Shown here in pieces: positions 11,717 through 20,476 of a stretch of DNA of 64,000 bases; the stretch's first letter is position 1; each line of letters opens with the position of its first letter. The notes beneath the pieces are model-generated. The model saw only the letters and a program-made list of their open reading frames with translations. It ran no database searches and was not told the origin of the DNA. The DNA is from Blastochloris sulfoviridis (GTDB lineage Bacteria; Pseudomonadota; Alphaproteobacteria; Rhizobiales; Xanthobacteraceae), in NCBI RefSeq assembly GCF_008630065.1, contig NZ_VWPL01000018.1:1-64000 (forward strand), read 5' to 3'. A program made the translations under genes and the position numbers.

Positions 11717-12235
11717 TCATTTCAGGCGCACCGGGCAGCCGGCGACGATCAGCCATGCCTCATCCGCCACGGCGGCCGCGCGCTGGCCGAGCACGCCGAC
11801 GAGATCGCGAAAGCGGCGCAGGGAGGCATCCATCGGCACCGGGCTCCAGCCGATCTCGTCGCCGACGAGGATCACCGGAAAGGGCGCGGCCTTGAGCGCG
11901 GCGAGTTCCGTCTCCCAGGCGGCGAGGATGACATCGTCCGCCTGCTCGAAGCGCGTCGCCGTCCACAGCACCACGCTGTCGACGACCGCGCCGGCCGGGG
12001 CGGGGTCGAGGGCCGACAGTGCCTGCGCCATGCGGTCCGGTGCCTCCAGCGTGCGCCAGGAAGGCGGGCGCTCGGCCTGGTGCCGGCGCACCCGTTCGGC
12101 CATCTCGGCGTCGGTGGGATCGACCGGATAGGTGGCGACGAACACGACGCCATCGCCCCAGCTTCGGGCGATCTCCACCGCCCGCCGGCTCTTGCCGCTG
12201 CGGGTCGGGCCGGTCAGGAACGTCAGATGACCCAT
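11717..12235 (-). CDS. cobU: Adenosylcobinamide kinase / guanylyltransferase
   Basis: CobU/CobP phosphorylates adenosylcobinamide and then transfers GMP to it. The 172-residue protein begins MGHLTFLTGPTRSGKS, with the Walker A loop GPTRSGKS at the N-terminus as in the family; FVATYPVDPTDAEMAERVRRH carries the region of the GMP-accepting histidine (His-x-x-x-R-P; here HQAERPPSW). The ATG at 12235 is chosen because the P-loop must be near the N-terminus. It is the first gene of the minus-strand cob run and is divergent from bchE across about 300 bases that hold two PpsR-type boxes. Confidence 0.92.
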   Translation of the reverse strand: MGHLTFLTGPTRSGKSRRAVEIARSWGDGVVFVATYPVDPTDAEMAERVRRHQAERPPSWRTLEAPDRMAQALSALDPAPAGAVVDSVVLWTATRFEQADDVILAAWETELAALKAAPFPVILVGDEIGWSPVPMDASLRRFRDLVGVLGQRAAAVADEAWLIVAGCPVRLK

Positions 12236-12375
12236 CGCGCGGTGTAACCTCCGTTCGGCTGCGGCCAGCCGCAGCATCATCGGGCGGCGACATACGCGGG
12301 ATTTCCCAATGGCGCCAGAGCTTGGCGGTCCGGCCGTCTTGGCCCGTCCAGGCAGCACAGCCTTAAGCGACCAAT

Positions 12376-12393
12376 TGTCCATCCGACGTGACA
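12376..12393. promoter_or_regulatory. PpsR/CrtJ-type operator, distal box
   Basis: TGT at 12376-12378, twelve bases, ACA at 12391-12393: an exact TGT-N12-ACA match, the site recognised by the redox/light-responsive photosynthesis repressor PpsR (CrtJ). It lies between divergent cobU and bchE, 36 bp (start to start) from a second exact box, which suits cooperative binding by a tetramer (family knowledge). Confidence 0.7.
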
Positions 12394-12411
12394 CGGATAC
12401 GGCGCGCCTCG

Positions 12412-12429
12412 TGTAGAGCGATGTTGACA
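12412..12429. promoter_or_regulatory. PpsR/CrtJ-type operator overlapping the bchE -35
   Basis: TGT at 12412-12414, twelve bases, ACA at 12427-12429. The final bases of the box are also the end of a perfect TTGACA at 12424-12429, so repressor binding here would cover the promoter. Two exact 6-of-6 boxes within 54 bp are unlikely by chance in front of a bacteriochlorophyll gene. Confidence 0.75.
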
Positions 12430-12452
12430 CCTGTTTGCCACGCACATACCAA
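12424..12452 (+). promoter_or_regulatory. Probable sigma-70 promoter of bchE
   Basis: TTGACA at 12424-12429, a 17-base spacer and TACCAA at 12447-12452 as a weak -10. It would give a leader of roughly 70-75 bases before the bchE ATG at 12532. The -10 is poor, so activation or an alternative start is possible. Confidence 0.45.
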
Positions 12453-12531
12453 CGCCCGGTCATAAGCACTCCCGCCCCAGCGCCTCGACGGCCGGGGGCC
12501 GGTATGGGGTATCGCCCCCGCGGAGGCTGTC

Positions 12532-14232
12532 ATGCGGATCGTGCTCGTCCATCCGAATTATCATTCCGGCGGTGCCGAGATTGCCGGCAAATGGTCGCCG
12601 GCCTGGGTCGCCTATCTTGCCGGTTATCTGAAGGCCGGCGGCTACAGCGACATCCGGTTCATCGACGCGATGACCGACGATCTCACCGAGGACGAACTGC
12701 GCGCGCAGCTTGCGGCCTCGGGGGCGGATATCGTCGGCACCACCGCCATTACCCCGGCGATCTACAAGGCCGAGCGCGTTCTGCAGATCGCCAAGGAGGT
12801 GAACCCGAAGGTGGTCACCGTGCTCGGCGGCATCCACGGCACCTTCATGTACCAGCAGGTGCTGATCGAGGCGCCCTGGATCGACGCCGTGGTGCGCGGC
12901 GAGGGCGAGGCGGTGATGCTGAAGCTCGCCCGCGCGGTCGACGAAGGCCGCTGGCCCGACTGCCGCGGCCAAGTCGCCGGCATCGCCTATGCCGAGGGCT
13001 CCAAGGTGATCGCCACCCAGGCCGAGCCGCCGATCCGCGACGTCGACACCATCGTCGCCGACTGGGGCATCCTGGACTGGGAAAAGTACATCTACATCCC
13101 GACCGGCACCCGCGTCGCGACCCCGAACCTCGCCCGCGGCTGCCCGTTCACCTGCAGCTTCTGCTCGCAGTGGAAGTTCTGGCGCGACTACCGCGTCCGC
13201 GACCCCAAGAAGGTGGTCGACGAGATCGAGGAACTGGTCACCAAGTACAAGGTCGGCTTCTTCATCCTGGCGGACGAAGAGCCCACCATCAACAAGAAGA
13301 AGTTCATCGAGTTCTGCGAGGAGATGATCAAGCGCAACCTGCCGGTGCAGTGGGGCATCAACACCCGCGTCACCGACATCATGCGCGACGAGGAGCTCTT
13401 GCCATTCTACCGCAAGGCCGGCCTCGTCCACATCTCGCTCGGCACTGAGGCGGCGGCCCAGCTCAACCTCGACATCTTCAACAAGGAGACCACGGTCGGC
13501 CAGAACAAGCGGGCGATCGATCTTCTGCGCAACGCCGGCATCGTCACCGAGGCCCAGTTCATCGTCGGCCTGGAGAACGAGACCGCCGAGACGCTGGAGG
13601 AGACCTACCGCATGGTTCGGGACTGGAACCCGGACCTTGCCAACTGGTCGATGTACACGCCCTGGCCGTTCTCCGATCTGTTTAAGGAGATGGGCGACAA
13701 GGTCGAGGTGTTCGACTTCGAGAAGTACAACTTCGTCACGCCGATCATGCGCTCCAAGGCGCTGGACCGCGCCGAGCTGCTCGACCTCGTGATGAAGAAC
13801 TACCGCCGGTTCTACATGAACAAGGCGCTGTTCGGCTACATGTGGGAGCGCGACCCGCTGCGGCGCAGCTATCTGGTGGGCTGCCTCAAGGCGTTCCTCA
13901 AGAGCGCGTTCGAGCGCAAGTTCTACGACCTCGGCAAGCGCGGCTATTGGGGTCCGCTGTCGAAGAAGTTCCTCAAGTTCGAGTTCGACAAGTCGCGCAA
14001 GCTCGCCGACGCGCCGATCGCCCAGCAGTCGGCCGACTGGAAGAGCGCGCCCAAGCGCAAGCAGGATGCGGCGGCTTCCACCACTGCGGCGGCGGTGGCC
14101 GAGATGCGCGCATGCGGCGGCTCGACCGAGCAGATGGACGACATCGTCGTCCCGCCGGCCGAGAAGATCATGGCCTGCGGCGGCGGCACCCAGCAGATGC
14201 CGGAGAACGAGCCGGTCGCCAAGGTGCATTGA
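12532..14232 (+). CDS. bchE: Anaerobic Mg-protoporphyrin IX monomethyl ester cyclase
   Basis: BchE forms the fifth ring (E ring) of bacteriochlorophyll without oxygen, using a 4Fe-4S cluster, S-adenosylmethionine and cobalamin. The 566-residue protein begins [19 protein letters not shown], the family signature, with an N-terminal B12-binding-type domain ([17 protein letters not shown]) and a radical-SAM motif CPFTCSFC (Cys204, 208, 211). The core through [17 protein letters not shown] matches the family closely. The C-terminus after about residue 490 is extended and carries two similar motifs, ACGGSTEQM and [12 protein letters not shown] at 12532 follows GGAGG. The neighbouring divergent cob genes supply its cofactor, and two PpsR-type boxes sit upstream. 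Confidence 0.96.
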   Translation: MRIVLVHPNYHSGGAEIAGKWSPAWVAYLAGYLKAGGYSDIRFIDAMTDDLTEDELRAQLAASGADIVGTTAITPAIYKAERVLQIAKEVNPKVVTVLGGIHGTFMYQQVLIEAPWIDAVVRGEGEAVMLKLARAVDEGRWPDCRGQVAGIAYAEGSKVIATQAEPPIRDVDTIVADWGILDWEKYIYIPTGTRVATPNLARGCPFTCSFCSQWKFWRDYRVRDPKKVVDEIEELVTKYKVGFFILADEEPTINKKKFIEFCEEMIKRNLPVQWGINTRVTDIMRDEELLPFYRKAGLVHISLGTEAAAQLNLDIFNKETTVGQNKRAIDLLRNAGIVTEAQFIVGLENETAETLEETYRMVRDWNPDLANWSMYTPWPFSDLFKEMGDKVEVFDFEKYNFVTPIMRSKALDRAELLDLVMKNYRRFYMNKALFGYMWERDPLRRSYLVGCLKAFLKSAFERKFYDLGKRGYWGPLSKKFLKFEFDKSRKLADAPIAQQSADWKSAPKRKQDAAASTTAAAVAEMRACGGSTEQMDDIVVPPAEKIMACGGGTQQMPENEPVAKVH

Positions 14233-14272
14233 TCAGGGGCGGCAAGCGCCGCTCGTCGACGAAAAGACTCTC

Positions 14273-14310
14273 GATGGCCGGGCCCTGTCCCGGCCATCGG
14301 CGTTTTGGTG
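14273..14310. repeat. Short GGCCGGG palindrome after bchE
   Basis: GATGGCCGGGCCCTGTCCCGGCCATC forms a hairpin 40 bases after the bchE stop. It resembles half of the repeat at 3292-3385 and could also serve as a terminator stem, although no T-run follows. Confidence 0.5.
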
Positions 14311-14480
14311 GCGGCCATGTTCCCGCGTGCGTGCTGGTAGGCGGAGGCCCGCCGTCGTGCCAACGGCCCCAAACGCTGATGCGCAGGGACGTTGACTCTT
14401 GCGAATTTACTTCAAGAAAATCAATGGTTTCACGAAAATTCGCAAGCGGAGCCACCGGTCGGCTATCGCCGCCGTTGGTA

Positions 14481-14777
14481 TCAGTTCCTGACGCTGAGGC
14501 CCATGAACAGCCCGTCGCCGTTCATCCACGGCCAGGGGCGGGCGACCTTGCGCTTGCTGGGCGGCTGATCCCACGGGCATGGCTTGTAATAGGCTTCGGT
14601 GACCTGCGTTTTCCACGCCGCGAAACAGGTCGGCCGGGTGCCGGGGGCAAGCCCGCCGCGCTCCTGCATCACCAGCAGGAAGCGGTCCGGAATCTCGTCC
14701 TCTTCGGCGCGGCTGGCGCCAAGCGGCCCCAGCAGCCCGACGACAAGCCCTGTGATGAGTACGGCCACCATGCGCAT
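14481..14777 (-). CDS. Small exported protein, unknown function
   Basis: A 98-residue protein with a clear Sec signal peptide (MRMVAVLITGLVVGLLGPLG, cleavage likely after ASRA). The mature part is about 74 residues with two cysteines (RPTCFAAW and YKPCPWDQ), which could form a disulphide in the periplasm. GGAGG lies ten bases before the ATG at 14777, deciding this start over the long upstream extension. I do not recognise the family. It is convergent with bchE and separated from ispE by about 220 bases that contain a degenerate repeat. Confidence 0.65.
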   Translation of the reverse strand: MRMVAVLITGLVVGLLGPLGASRAEEDEIPDRFLLVMQERGGLAPGTRPTCFAAWKTQVTEAYYKPCPWDQPPSKRKVARPWPWMNGDGLFMGLSVRN

Positions 14778-14929
14778 CCGGCGTTCCTCCGCTTGATTCG
14801 AGGTCCGGCTGATCAAGCCGGAGCTTCGTCGTCCGTCCGGCGCAAAACCTACACCCGCCCGGGCCGGGCCGCAGCCGCCGGGGTGGTTGCGCGCGTGCAA
14901 AAAGGGGTGTGGCGGGCGCATCGGTACTC

Positions 14930-14987
14930 GCGATGGCGCATGTTCGTCCGCAAAACCGGTGCCCGCTCTTGCGGAAAATGCTCCAGA
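14930..14987. repeat. GAGAATGCTCTA-family repeat, degenerate copy
   Basis: ATGTTCGTCCGCAAAACCGG ... GCTCTTGCGGAAAATGCTCC matches the copies at 3869, 17828 and 26870 with several changes; it lies just after the ispE stop. Confidence 0.55.
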
Positions 14988-14998
14988 TCTGAGCAAGG

Positions 14999-15868
14999 TC
15001 AGCGCAGCAGGGTCGCCCGCGCCCACCAGCCGGGATGGGCGGCCCGCAGCTTCGCCGCTGCCCGCGAGGCGTCGCGCGGCGTGCCGTAGAGGCCGAACAC
15101 CGTGGCCCCGGAGCCCGACATCCGCACGAGCCGCACCCCGGCGGTTGCCGCCACGGCCTCGATGGCCGTGCCGACCGCGGGCGCAAGCGCTCGCGCCGGC
15201 GGCTCGAGGTCGTTGCGCAAGTCCGCCAGCGCCGCGATCAGCGCCTCGCGCGAGGTGGGAATGCGATCCTCGGCCGGATGGTCCGAAGGAATGTCGGTGC
15301 CCGGCGGGATGGCGAGCGCCCGGAACACCCCCACGGTTGCCACCGGCACGCCGGGATTGACCAGCACCGCCGGCAAGGGCGGCAGGGCCAGCGGCGGGCC
15401 GAGGTCATGGCCCGTTCCGCGCATGATGCGCGCGCAGCAGGGCAGGCATACCGGGACGTCGGCCCCGGTGGCGCAGGCGGCGGCGTGCAGCCGCGGATCG
15501 TCCAGCGGCAGCGTGTTGGCGCGGGCGAGAAGCCGCAGCGCGGCGGCGGCGTCGGCCGAGCCGCCGCCGAGCCCGGCGGCCACCGGCAGCCGCTTGGTCA
15601 GCACGAATCGGCCGACAGCCAGATCCGGCACCTCGGTCGCCAGCGCGCGCGCCGCCTTCAGCACCAGATTGTCGTCCTGGGGGCCGGCATTGGCCGCCGT
15701 CGGCCCCGCGACGTCGAGCAACAGCGGCCCGCCCGGATCCAGCGTCAGCGTGTCGCCGAGCCCGGCGAACACCACGAGGCTCTCGAGCAAATGCCAGCCG
15801 TCGCTGCGGCGTCCGACGACGTGCAACGTGAGATTGATTTTGGCTGAAGCGCGGTCGATGTAAGGCAT
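14999..15868 (-). CDS. ispE: 4-(cytidine 5'-diphospho)-2-C-methyl-D-erythritol kinase
   Basis: IspE is the GHMP kinase of the non-mevalonate isoprenoid pathway and phosphorylates CDP-methylerythritol. The 289-residue protein starts with the substrate-binding segment RASAKINLTLHVVGRRSDGW and has the ATP loop PVAAGLGGGSADAAAALR and the C-terminal GHMP motif VRMSGSGATVFGLYG. It is divergent from the TPR gene with a short shared promoter region. With dxs at 27-29 kb it supplies precursors for carotenoids, quinones and the bacteriochlorophyll tail. Confidence 0.95.
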   Translation of the reverse strand: MPYIDRASAKINLTLHVVGRRSDGWHLLESLVVFAGLGDTLTLDPGGPLLLDVAGPTAANAGPQDDNLVLKAARALATEVPDLAVGRFVLTKRLPVAAGLGGGSADAAAALRLLARANTLPLDDPRLHAAACATGADVPVCLPCCARIMRGTGHDLGPPLALPPLPAVLVNPGVPVATVGVFRALAIPPGTDIPSDHPAEDRIPTSREALIAALADLRNDLEPPARALAPAVGTAIEAVAATAGVRLVRMSGSGATVFGLYGTPRDASRAAAKLRAAHPGWWARATLLR

Positions 15869-16006
15869 CCGGGCGCCCGATCAACCGCAATTTTGCGGCG
15901 GGTTCAAGAGTCTTTTACGGCGAGGGGCCGCAACCTTGCCCGCGCCGGGGAAAGCGTCCATTCTCCGCCCAACTGGCCGGACTGTCCGGCAACAGAGGAT
16001 TCCTCC

Positions 16007-17740
16007 TTGACGAAACTTGGCCATTTGGTGGTCGCTGCTCTCGTCCTGTCATTGGTCGCGGGAGGGGCGGCGGTGGCTCGCCCGCAGATGGCACAGGGCG
16101 GCGATACCGAATACGTGACGCTGTCCGGCGCCTATCTCGCCGGCCGCCTCGCCGGGACGCTGCGCGACAACGCCGCCGCGACTGACTACTTCAAGGCCGC
16201 GCTGAAGGTCGATTCGAAAAGCCCCGAGGTCGTCGAGCGCGCCTTCCTGGTGATGCTGGCCCAGGGCGACATCAATGACGCCGCCACCCTTGCCGCGCGG
16301 CTGGTGCAGCTCGACCGCCAGCACCGCATTGCCCGTCTCGCCATCGCCATCCGCGCCATCAAGGCCAAGCAGTACCAAACGGCGCGCACCCAGCTCGCCC
16401 AGTCGGTGCGCACGCCGATCGCCGATCTGACCGCGACGCTGCTCGCCGCCTGGACCGCCTATGGCGCCGGCGACGTCAAGAGCGCGATCGAGCTGCTCGA
16501 CAGGCTGCAGGGGCCGGAATGGTACGCCACCTTCCGCGATCTGCACGCGGGGCTGATTCTCGATCTGGCCGGCCAGAAGAAGGAGGCCGGCAAGCGCCTG
16601 GAGCGCGCCTACAAGACCAGCGCGACCGAGCTGCGGGTGGTGGACGCCTACGCCCGCTGGGCCTCGCGCAACGGCCAGCGCGAGGTGGCGCTCGAGGTCT
16701 ATCGCGGGTTCGATAAGCTTCTGCCCAAGCATCCGCTGGTGGTCGAGGCCATTGAGACGCTGGAGAAGGGCAAGAGCCTGCCGCCGCCGGTGCGCTCGGC
16801 CCAGGAGGGAGCATCCGAGGTGCTCTACGGCCTCGGGGCCGCGCTTGCCCGCCAGGGCGGCGAGGATCTCGGGCTGATCTATTTGCAGTTCGCGCTCTAT
16901 CTCACGCCGAAGCACCCGCTGGCGCTCCTGTCGCTGGCCGACCTGTTCGAGACGCTGAAGAAGCCGGATCTGGCGATCGAGATCTATGAACGCGTCCCCG
17001 ACAGCTCGTCGCTGAAGCGGAACGCCGAGATCCAGCTCGGGCTCAATCTCGACCAGCTCGACCGCACCGATGAGGCGCGCGAGCACCTCGAAGTGCTGGT
17101 GAAGGACGATCCCAACGACCTCGATGCCGTGATCGCGCTCGGCAACGTGCTGCGCGGGCGCAAGCAGTTCGAGGAAGCGGCTCAGGTCTACACCAAGGGC
17201 ATCGACAGCCTTGAGAAGCCCGAGCGCCGAAACTGGATGATCTATTATTTCCGCGGCATCTGCTACGAGCGCTCCAAGAACTGGCCGAAGGCCGAGGCCG
17301 ATTTCAAGAAGGCGCTGGAGCTTTTCCCCGATCAGCCGCACGTGCTGAACTATCTCGGCTATTCGTGGGTCGACCAGGGCGTCAATCTCGAACAGGGCAT
17401 CGACATGATTCGCCGCGCCGTGCAGCTTCGGCCGGACGATGGCTACATCGTCGACAGCCTGGGCTGGGCGCACTACCGGCTCGGCCGCTTCGAGGAGGCG
17501 GTCGACGAACTGGAGCGCGCCATCGAGCTGAAGCCGGACGATCCGGTGATCAACGATCACCTCGGCGACGCCTATTGGATGGTGGGCCGCAGGCTGGAGG
17601 CGATGTTCCAGTGGAGCCATGCCCGCGACATGAAGCCCGAGCCGGATGATCTGGTGAAGATCGAAGCCAAGCTGAAGAACGGCCTTCAGATCGAGACCAA
17701 GCCGAAGGCGGAGAACGACAAGGTCCGCAGCGGCGGCTGA
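16007..17740 (+). CDS. Exported TPR-repeat protein
   Basis: A 577-residue protein if started at TTG 16007, which gives a clean signal peptide (MTKLGHLVVAALVLSLVAGG) and has AGAGGA about nine bases upstream; an ATG at 15893 would add 38 residues before it. The body is made of tetratricopeptide repeats; the best are near the C-terminus (NYLGYSWVDQGVNLEQGIDM, DSLGWAHYRLGRFEEAVDEL, DHLGDAYWMVGRRLEAMFQW). Such periplasmic or outer-membrane-associated TPR proteins are widespread in Hyphomicrobiales and act as protein-interaction scaffolds; the partner is unknown. Confidence 0.85.
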   Translation: MTKLGHLVVAALVLSLVAGGAAVARPQMAQGGDTEYVTLSGAYLAGRLAGTLRDNAAATDYFKAALKVDSKSPEVVERAFLVMLAQGDINDAATLAARLVQLDRQHRIARLAIAIRAIKAKQYQTARTQLAQSVRTPIADLTATLLAAWTAYGAGDVKSAIELLDRLQGPEWYATFRDLHAGLILDLAGQKKEAGKRLERAYKTSATELRVVDAYARWASRNGQREVALEVYRGFDKLLPKHPLVVEAIETLEKGKSLPPPVRSAQEGASEVLYGLGAALARQGGEDLGLIYLQFALYLTPKHPLALLSLADLFETLKKPDLAIEIYERVPDSSSLKRNAEIQLGLNLDQLDRTDEAREHLEVLVKDDPNDLDAVIALGNVLRGRKQFEEAAQVYTKGIDSLEKPERRNWMIYYFRGICYERSKNWPKAEADFKKALELFPDQPHVLNYLGYSWVDQGVNLEQGIDMIRRAVQLRPDDGYIVDSLGWAHYRLGRFEEAVDELERAIELKPDDPVINDHLGDAYWMVGRRLEAMFQWSHARDMKPEPDDLVKIEAKLKNGLQIETKPKAENDKVRSGG

Positions 17741-17827
17741 CCCGCCGCGCCGGGCCTCCCGCCCTGTCCCGTGCGGGAGAGGGCGCAGACATCGAGTCCG
17801 GCTATGGCGCCAGTGTCCGCCGCAACG

Positions 17828-17931
17828 CTAGAGCGTCCGATCTGACTGCATCAGATCGGACACTCTAAGTCTTTGGTTTGTCGCATTCTCTTTCGCAATA
17901 CCGGTGCCCACTTTTGCGGAGAATGCTCTAA
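17828..17931. repeat. GAGAATGCTCTA-family repeat, copy 2
   Basis: Begins with a hairpin (TCCGATCTGACTGCATCAGATCGGA) and ends TTTTGCGGAGAATGCTCTA immediately before the next gene. The hairpin part recurs in altered form at 26870-26900. Confidence 0.75.
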
Positions 17932-17940
17932 TCTGGCGGC

Positions 17941-19371
17941 ATGACCCTCTCGCCCGACGGCCACCTGCCCGCCGCCCTTCTCGACCGCCTCGCCGCCGTG
18001 GTCGGGCCGCGGCACGTCCTCGTCTCGCCCCATGACACCGCGCCCCATCTGACCGAGAGCCGCGGCCTCTATGCCGGGCGGGCGCTGGCGGTGGTGCGGC
18101 CCGGCTCGACCGAGGAGGTCGCCGCGGTCGTGCGCCTGTGCCACGAGACCGGCACGGCGATCGTGCCGCAGGGCGGCAATACCGGCCTCGTCGGCGGCCA
18201 GATTCCGGACGACACCGGCCGCCAGCTCGTGCTGTCGACGCTCCGCCTCGATCGCATCCGCGAGGTCGATGTCGAATCCGCCACCATGACCTGCGAGGCC
18301 GGCGTCACGCTCAAGCGGGCGCAGGACGCCGCGGCCGAGGCCGGCCGGCTGTTTCCGCTGTCGCTCGCCGCCGAGGGCACGGCGACGATCGGCGGCAACC
18401 TCGCCACCAATGCCGGCGGCACCCAGGTCATCGCCTACGGCAATGCCCGCGACCTCGTGCTCGGGCTGGAGGTGGTGCTGGCCGACGGCCGCGTGTGGCG
18501 GGGCCTGCGCAAGCTGCGCAAGGACAATACCGGCTACGACCTGCGCCATCTGTTCATCGGCGCCGAGGGCACGCTCGGCATCATCACCGCCGCCGTCCTC
18601 AAGCTCTTTCCGGCGCCGACCGCGGTCGAGACGGCGCAGATCGGCCTCGACTCGCCGGCCGATGCCCTGGCGCTGCTCGGCCTCGCCCAGGCGCGGGCCG
18701 GCGGCACCGTCACCAGCTTCGAGCTGATGGCCCGCATCTGCCTCGATTTCGTGCTCGCCCATATTCCGGGCACGCGCGATCCGCTGGCCGGGACGCATCC
18801 CTGGTACGTGCTGCTGGAGGTGTCCTCGCACGGCGGGGCCGAGCTGCGCGGCCGAATCGAGGACTTGCTGGCCGAGGCGCTGGAGCGCGGCCTGATCGCG
18901 GATGCGGTGGTTGCCGCGAGCCTCGATGCCCGCGCCGGGCTGTGGCGCCTGCGCGAATCGATCCCCGCCGCCCAGAAGCCGGAGGGCGGCTCGATCAAGC
19001 ACGACGTCTCGGTGCCGCTCACCGCCGTGCCGGCCTTCCTGGCCGAGGCGACGGCGGCCCTCGCCCGCCTGATGCCAGCGGCACGCCCGGTGCCGTTCGG
19101 CCATCTCGGCGACGGCAACATCCATTTCAACATCACCCAGCCGCCGGGCGCCGACACCGCCGCCTATCTCGCCCGCTGGGAGGAGGTGAACGCCCTTGTC
19201 CACGCCATCGTGATGCGCCACGGCGGCTCGATCTCGGCCGAGCACGGCATCGGCCGGCTGAAGCGGGGGCTCCTGCCCGGCGTCAAGGATCCGGTGGAAC
19301 TCGACCTGATGCGCGCCATCAAGCGCGCGCTCGACCCGGACGGCCTGTTCAATCCGGGCAAGGTGCTTTGA
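17941..19371 (+). CDS. FAD-linked oxidase (D-2-hydroxyacid dehydrogenase, GlcD type)
   Basis: A 476-residue flavoprotein of the vanillyl-alcohol-oxidase/GlcD family. The FAD-binding part includes IVPQGGNTGLVGGQIPDD and GGNLATNAGGTQVIAYGN, and the C-terminal domain has PFGHLGDGNIHFNI (metal/substrate histidines) and SAEHGIGRLKR. This arrangement fits D-2-hydroxyglutarate or D-lactate dehydrogenases, which pass electrons to quinone or cytochrome; the exact substrate cannot be fixed by reading. The gene starts nine bases after a repeat, so its ribosome binding site comes from repeat-adjacent sequence. Confidence 0.88.
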   Translation: MTLSPDGHLPAALLDRLAAVVGPRHVLVSPHDTAPHLTESRGLYAGRALAVVRPGSTEEVAAVVRLCHETGTAIVPQGGNTGLVGGQIPDDTGRQLVLSTLRLDRIREVDVESATMTCEAGVTLKRAQDAAAEAGRLFPLSLAAEGTATIGGNLATNAGGTQVIAYGNARDLVLGLEVVLADGRVWRGLRKLRKDNTGYDLRHLFIGAEGTLGIITAAVLKLFPAPTAVETAQIGLDSPADALALLGLAQARAGGTVTSFELMARICLDFVLAHIPGTRDPLAGTHPWYVLLEVSSHGGAELRGRIEDLLAEALERGLIADAVVAASLDARAGLWRLRESIPAAQKPEGGSIKHDVSVPLTAVPAFLAEATAALARLMPAARPVPFGHLGDGNIHFNITQPPGADTAAYLARWEEVNALVHAIVMRHGGSISAEHGIGRLKRGLLPGVKDPVELDLMRAIKRALDPDGLFNPGKVL

Positions 19372-19375
19372 GGCA

Positions 19376-19412
19376 GTTTCCGGGTGATCCCTTCGGGATC
19401 CGGGGAACAGTC
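19376..19412. repeat. TTTCCGG...CCCGAAGGGAT family repeat, short copy
   Basis: GTTTCCGGGTGATCCCTTCGGGATCC directly follows the oxidase stop. Longer relatives are at 20566-20780, 23941-24066, 26818-26862 and 33305-33427. Confidence 0.7.
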
Positions 19413-19508
19413 GAACGGATCGATCGGGCCGCCGCCGCGCATTATCCGGATGTTTAACGATCGGGCCGATGATCGCCGGTCAGATCCGACCACAACCCAG
19501 TCCGACCG

Positions 19509-20036
19509 ATGACCCTGGCTGAGCCCAACCACACGGATGCCTTCGCGCCGCGGTTCGATCCGGAACGCCTGAAGGCGGCCAATCTCCACCCCGAGACCGG
19601 GCTCGCTACCGACTATCTGAACCGCTTCAACGAAGCGATCATGCTGCTCGAACTGGTGCCCGACGATCCCGCCTGCGCCGAGGAGCTGGCCCACTGGGAG
19701 CCGGCGGACTACGTGCAGCACTTCTCCCGCTCCAGCTTCAAGGCGCGCGATCTCGCCATCGAGGCCTATCACCGGGCGCCGGCGGTGCTGCGCCACCGGC
19801 TGAACGAGATCGGCACCACCATGACCGACATCATCGTCCAGGCGCGGGCGGCGCTGGCCGCCGGCCCGGCCGAGGACGAGGCGCGCGCGCTGGTGGAGGC
19901 GGCATTGGCCGACCTCAAGGAATACCTGTCGGAGGCCAGCGCCGTGATCCACGGCAAGCCGCTGCAGGAGGCGGCCTCCACCCGCGAGACCCAGGACGGG
20001 GTGGACGCCCTGTTCGCCGATCCGCCCGCGCGGTGA
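19509..20036 (+). CDS. Conserved-looking hypothetical protein upstream of Nudix gene
   Basis: A 175-residue, mostly helical acidic soluble protein with no signal peptide or membrane segment (MTLAEPNHTDAFAPRFDPER at the N-terminus). I do not recognise a domain. Its stop overlaps the GTG start of the Nudix hydrolase gene (GTGA), so the two are translationally coupled and likely act together or share regulation. Codon use is like its neighbours. Confidence 0.75.
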   Translation: MTLAEPNHTDAFAPRFDPERLKAANLHPETGLATDYLNRFNEAIMLLELVPDDPACAEELAHWEPADYVQHFSRSSFKARDLAIEAYHRAPAVLRHRLNEIGTTMTDIIVQARAALAAGPAEDEARALVEAALADLKEYLSEASAVIHGKPLQEAASTRETQDGVDALFADPPAR

Positions 20037-20476
20037 GCGTCTCCCGCCATTATCCGGCAGCACCCGTGCTGGGCGCCAGCGCGGCCATCTTCCGTGACGG
20101 CCGCATGCTGGTGGCCCGCCGCGGCCACGCGCCGATGGCAGGGCTGTGGAGCCTGCCGGGCGGCGGCGTGGAAGTGGGCGAGACGCTGCACGAGGCCGTC
20201 CGCCGCGAGGTGCGCGAGGAGATCGGCTGCGAGATCCGGCTCGGCGCCTTCATCGGCCACGCCGAGATCATCCACCGCGATCCGGACGGCCGCGTCGCCC
20301 GCCATCTGGTGGTCGCCTGCTTCGCTGCCGAATGGGCGGCCGGCGAGCCGACGCCAAGTGCGGAGGCGCCCGAGATCGCCTGGGTCGACCGCGCGCAGCT
20401 TGCCGCCCGCCCCACCACCGACCGGCTGGACGAGCTCGCCGCCGCGGCGGCCGCGAGCCTCGGCGTTCCCTGGTAG
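20033..20476 (+). CDS. Nudix hydrolase
   Basis: A 147-residue Nudix protein. The Nudix box is complete: GGGVEVGETLHEAVRREV followed by REEIGCEI, giving the metal-binding REV-x-EE residues. Members hydrolyse nucleoside diphosphates linked to another moiety (ADP-ribose, oxidised nucleotides, NADH). The start is GTG at 20033, overlapping the previous stop. The N-terminal HYPAAPVLGASAAIF and the short length suggest an ADP-ribose pyrophosphatase or MutT-like enzyme; the substrate is not determinable. Confidence 0.9.
   Translation: MSVSRHYPAAPVLGASAAIFRDGRMLVARRGHAPMAGLWSLPGGGVEVGETLHEAVRREVREEIGCEIRLGAFIGHAEIIHRDPDGRVARHLVVACFAAEWAAGEPTPSAEAPEIAWVDRAQLAARPTTDRLDELAAAAAASLGVPW

Noticed and set aside
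12236-12531. Possible cobalamin riboswitch upstream of cobU or bchE
   Set aside because: I looked on both strands for the B12-box pattern and the usual paired elements and found no adequate match; the region is better explained by PpsR boxes.
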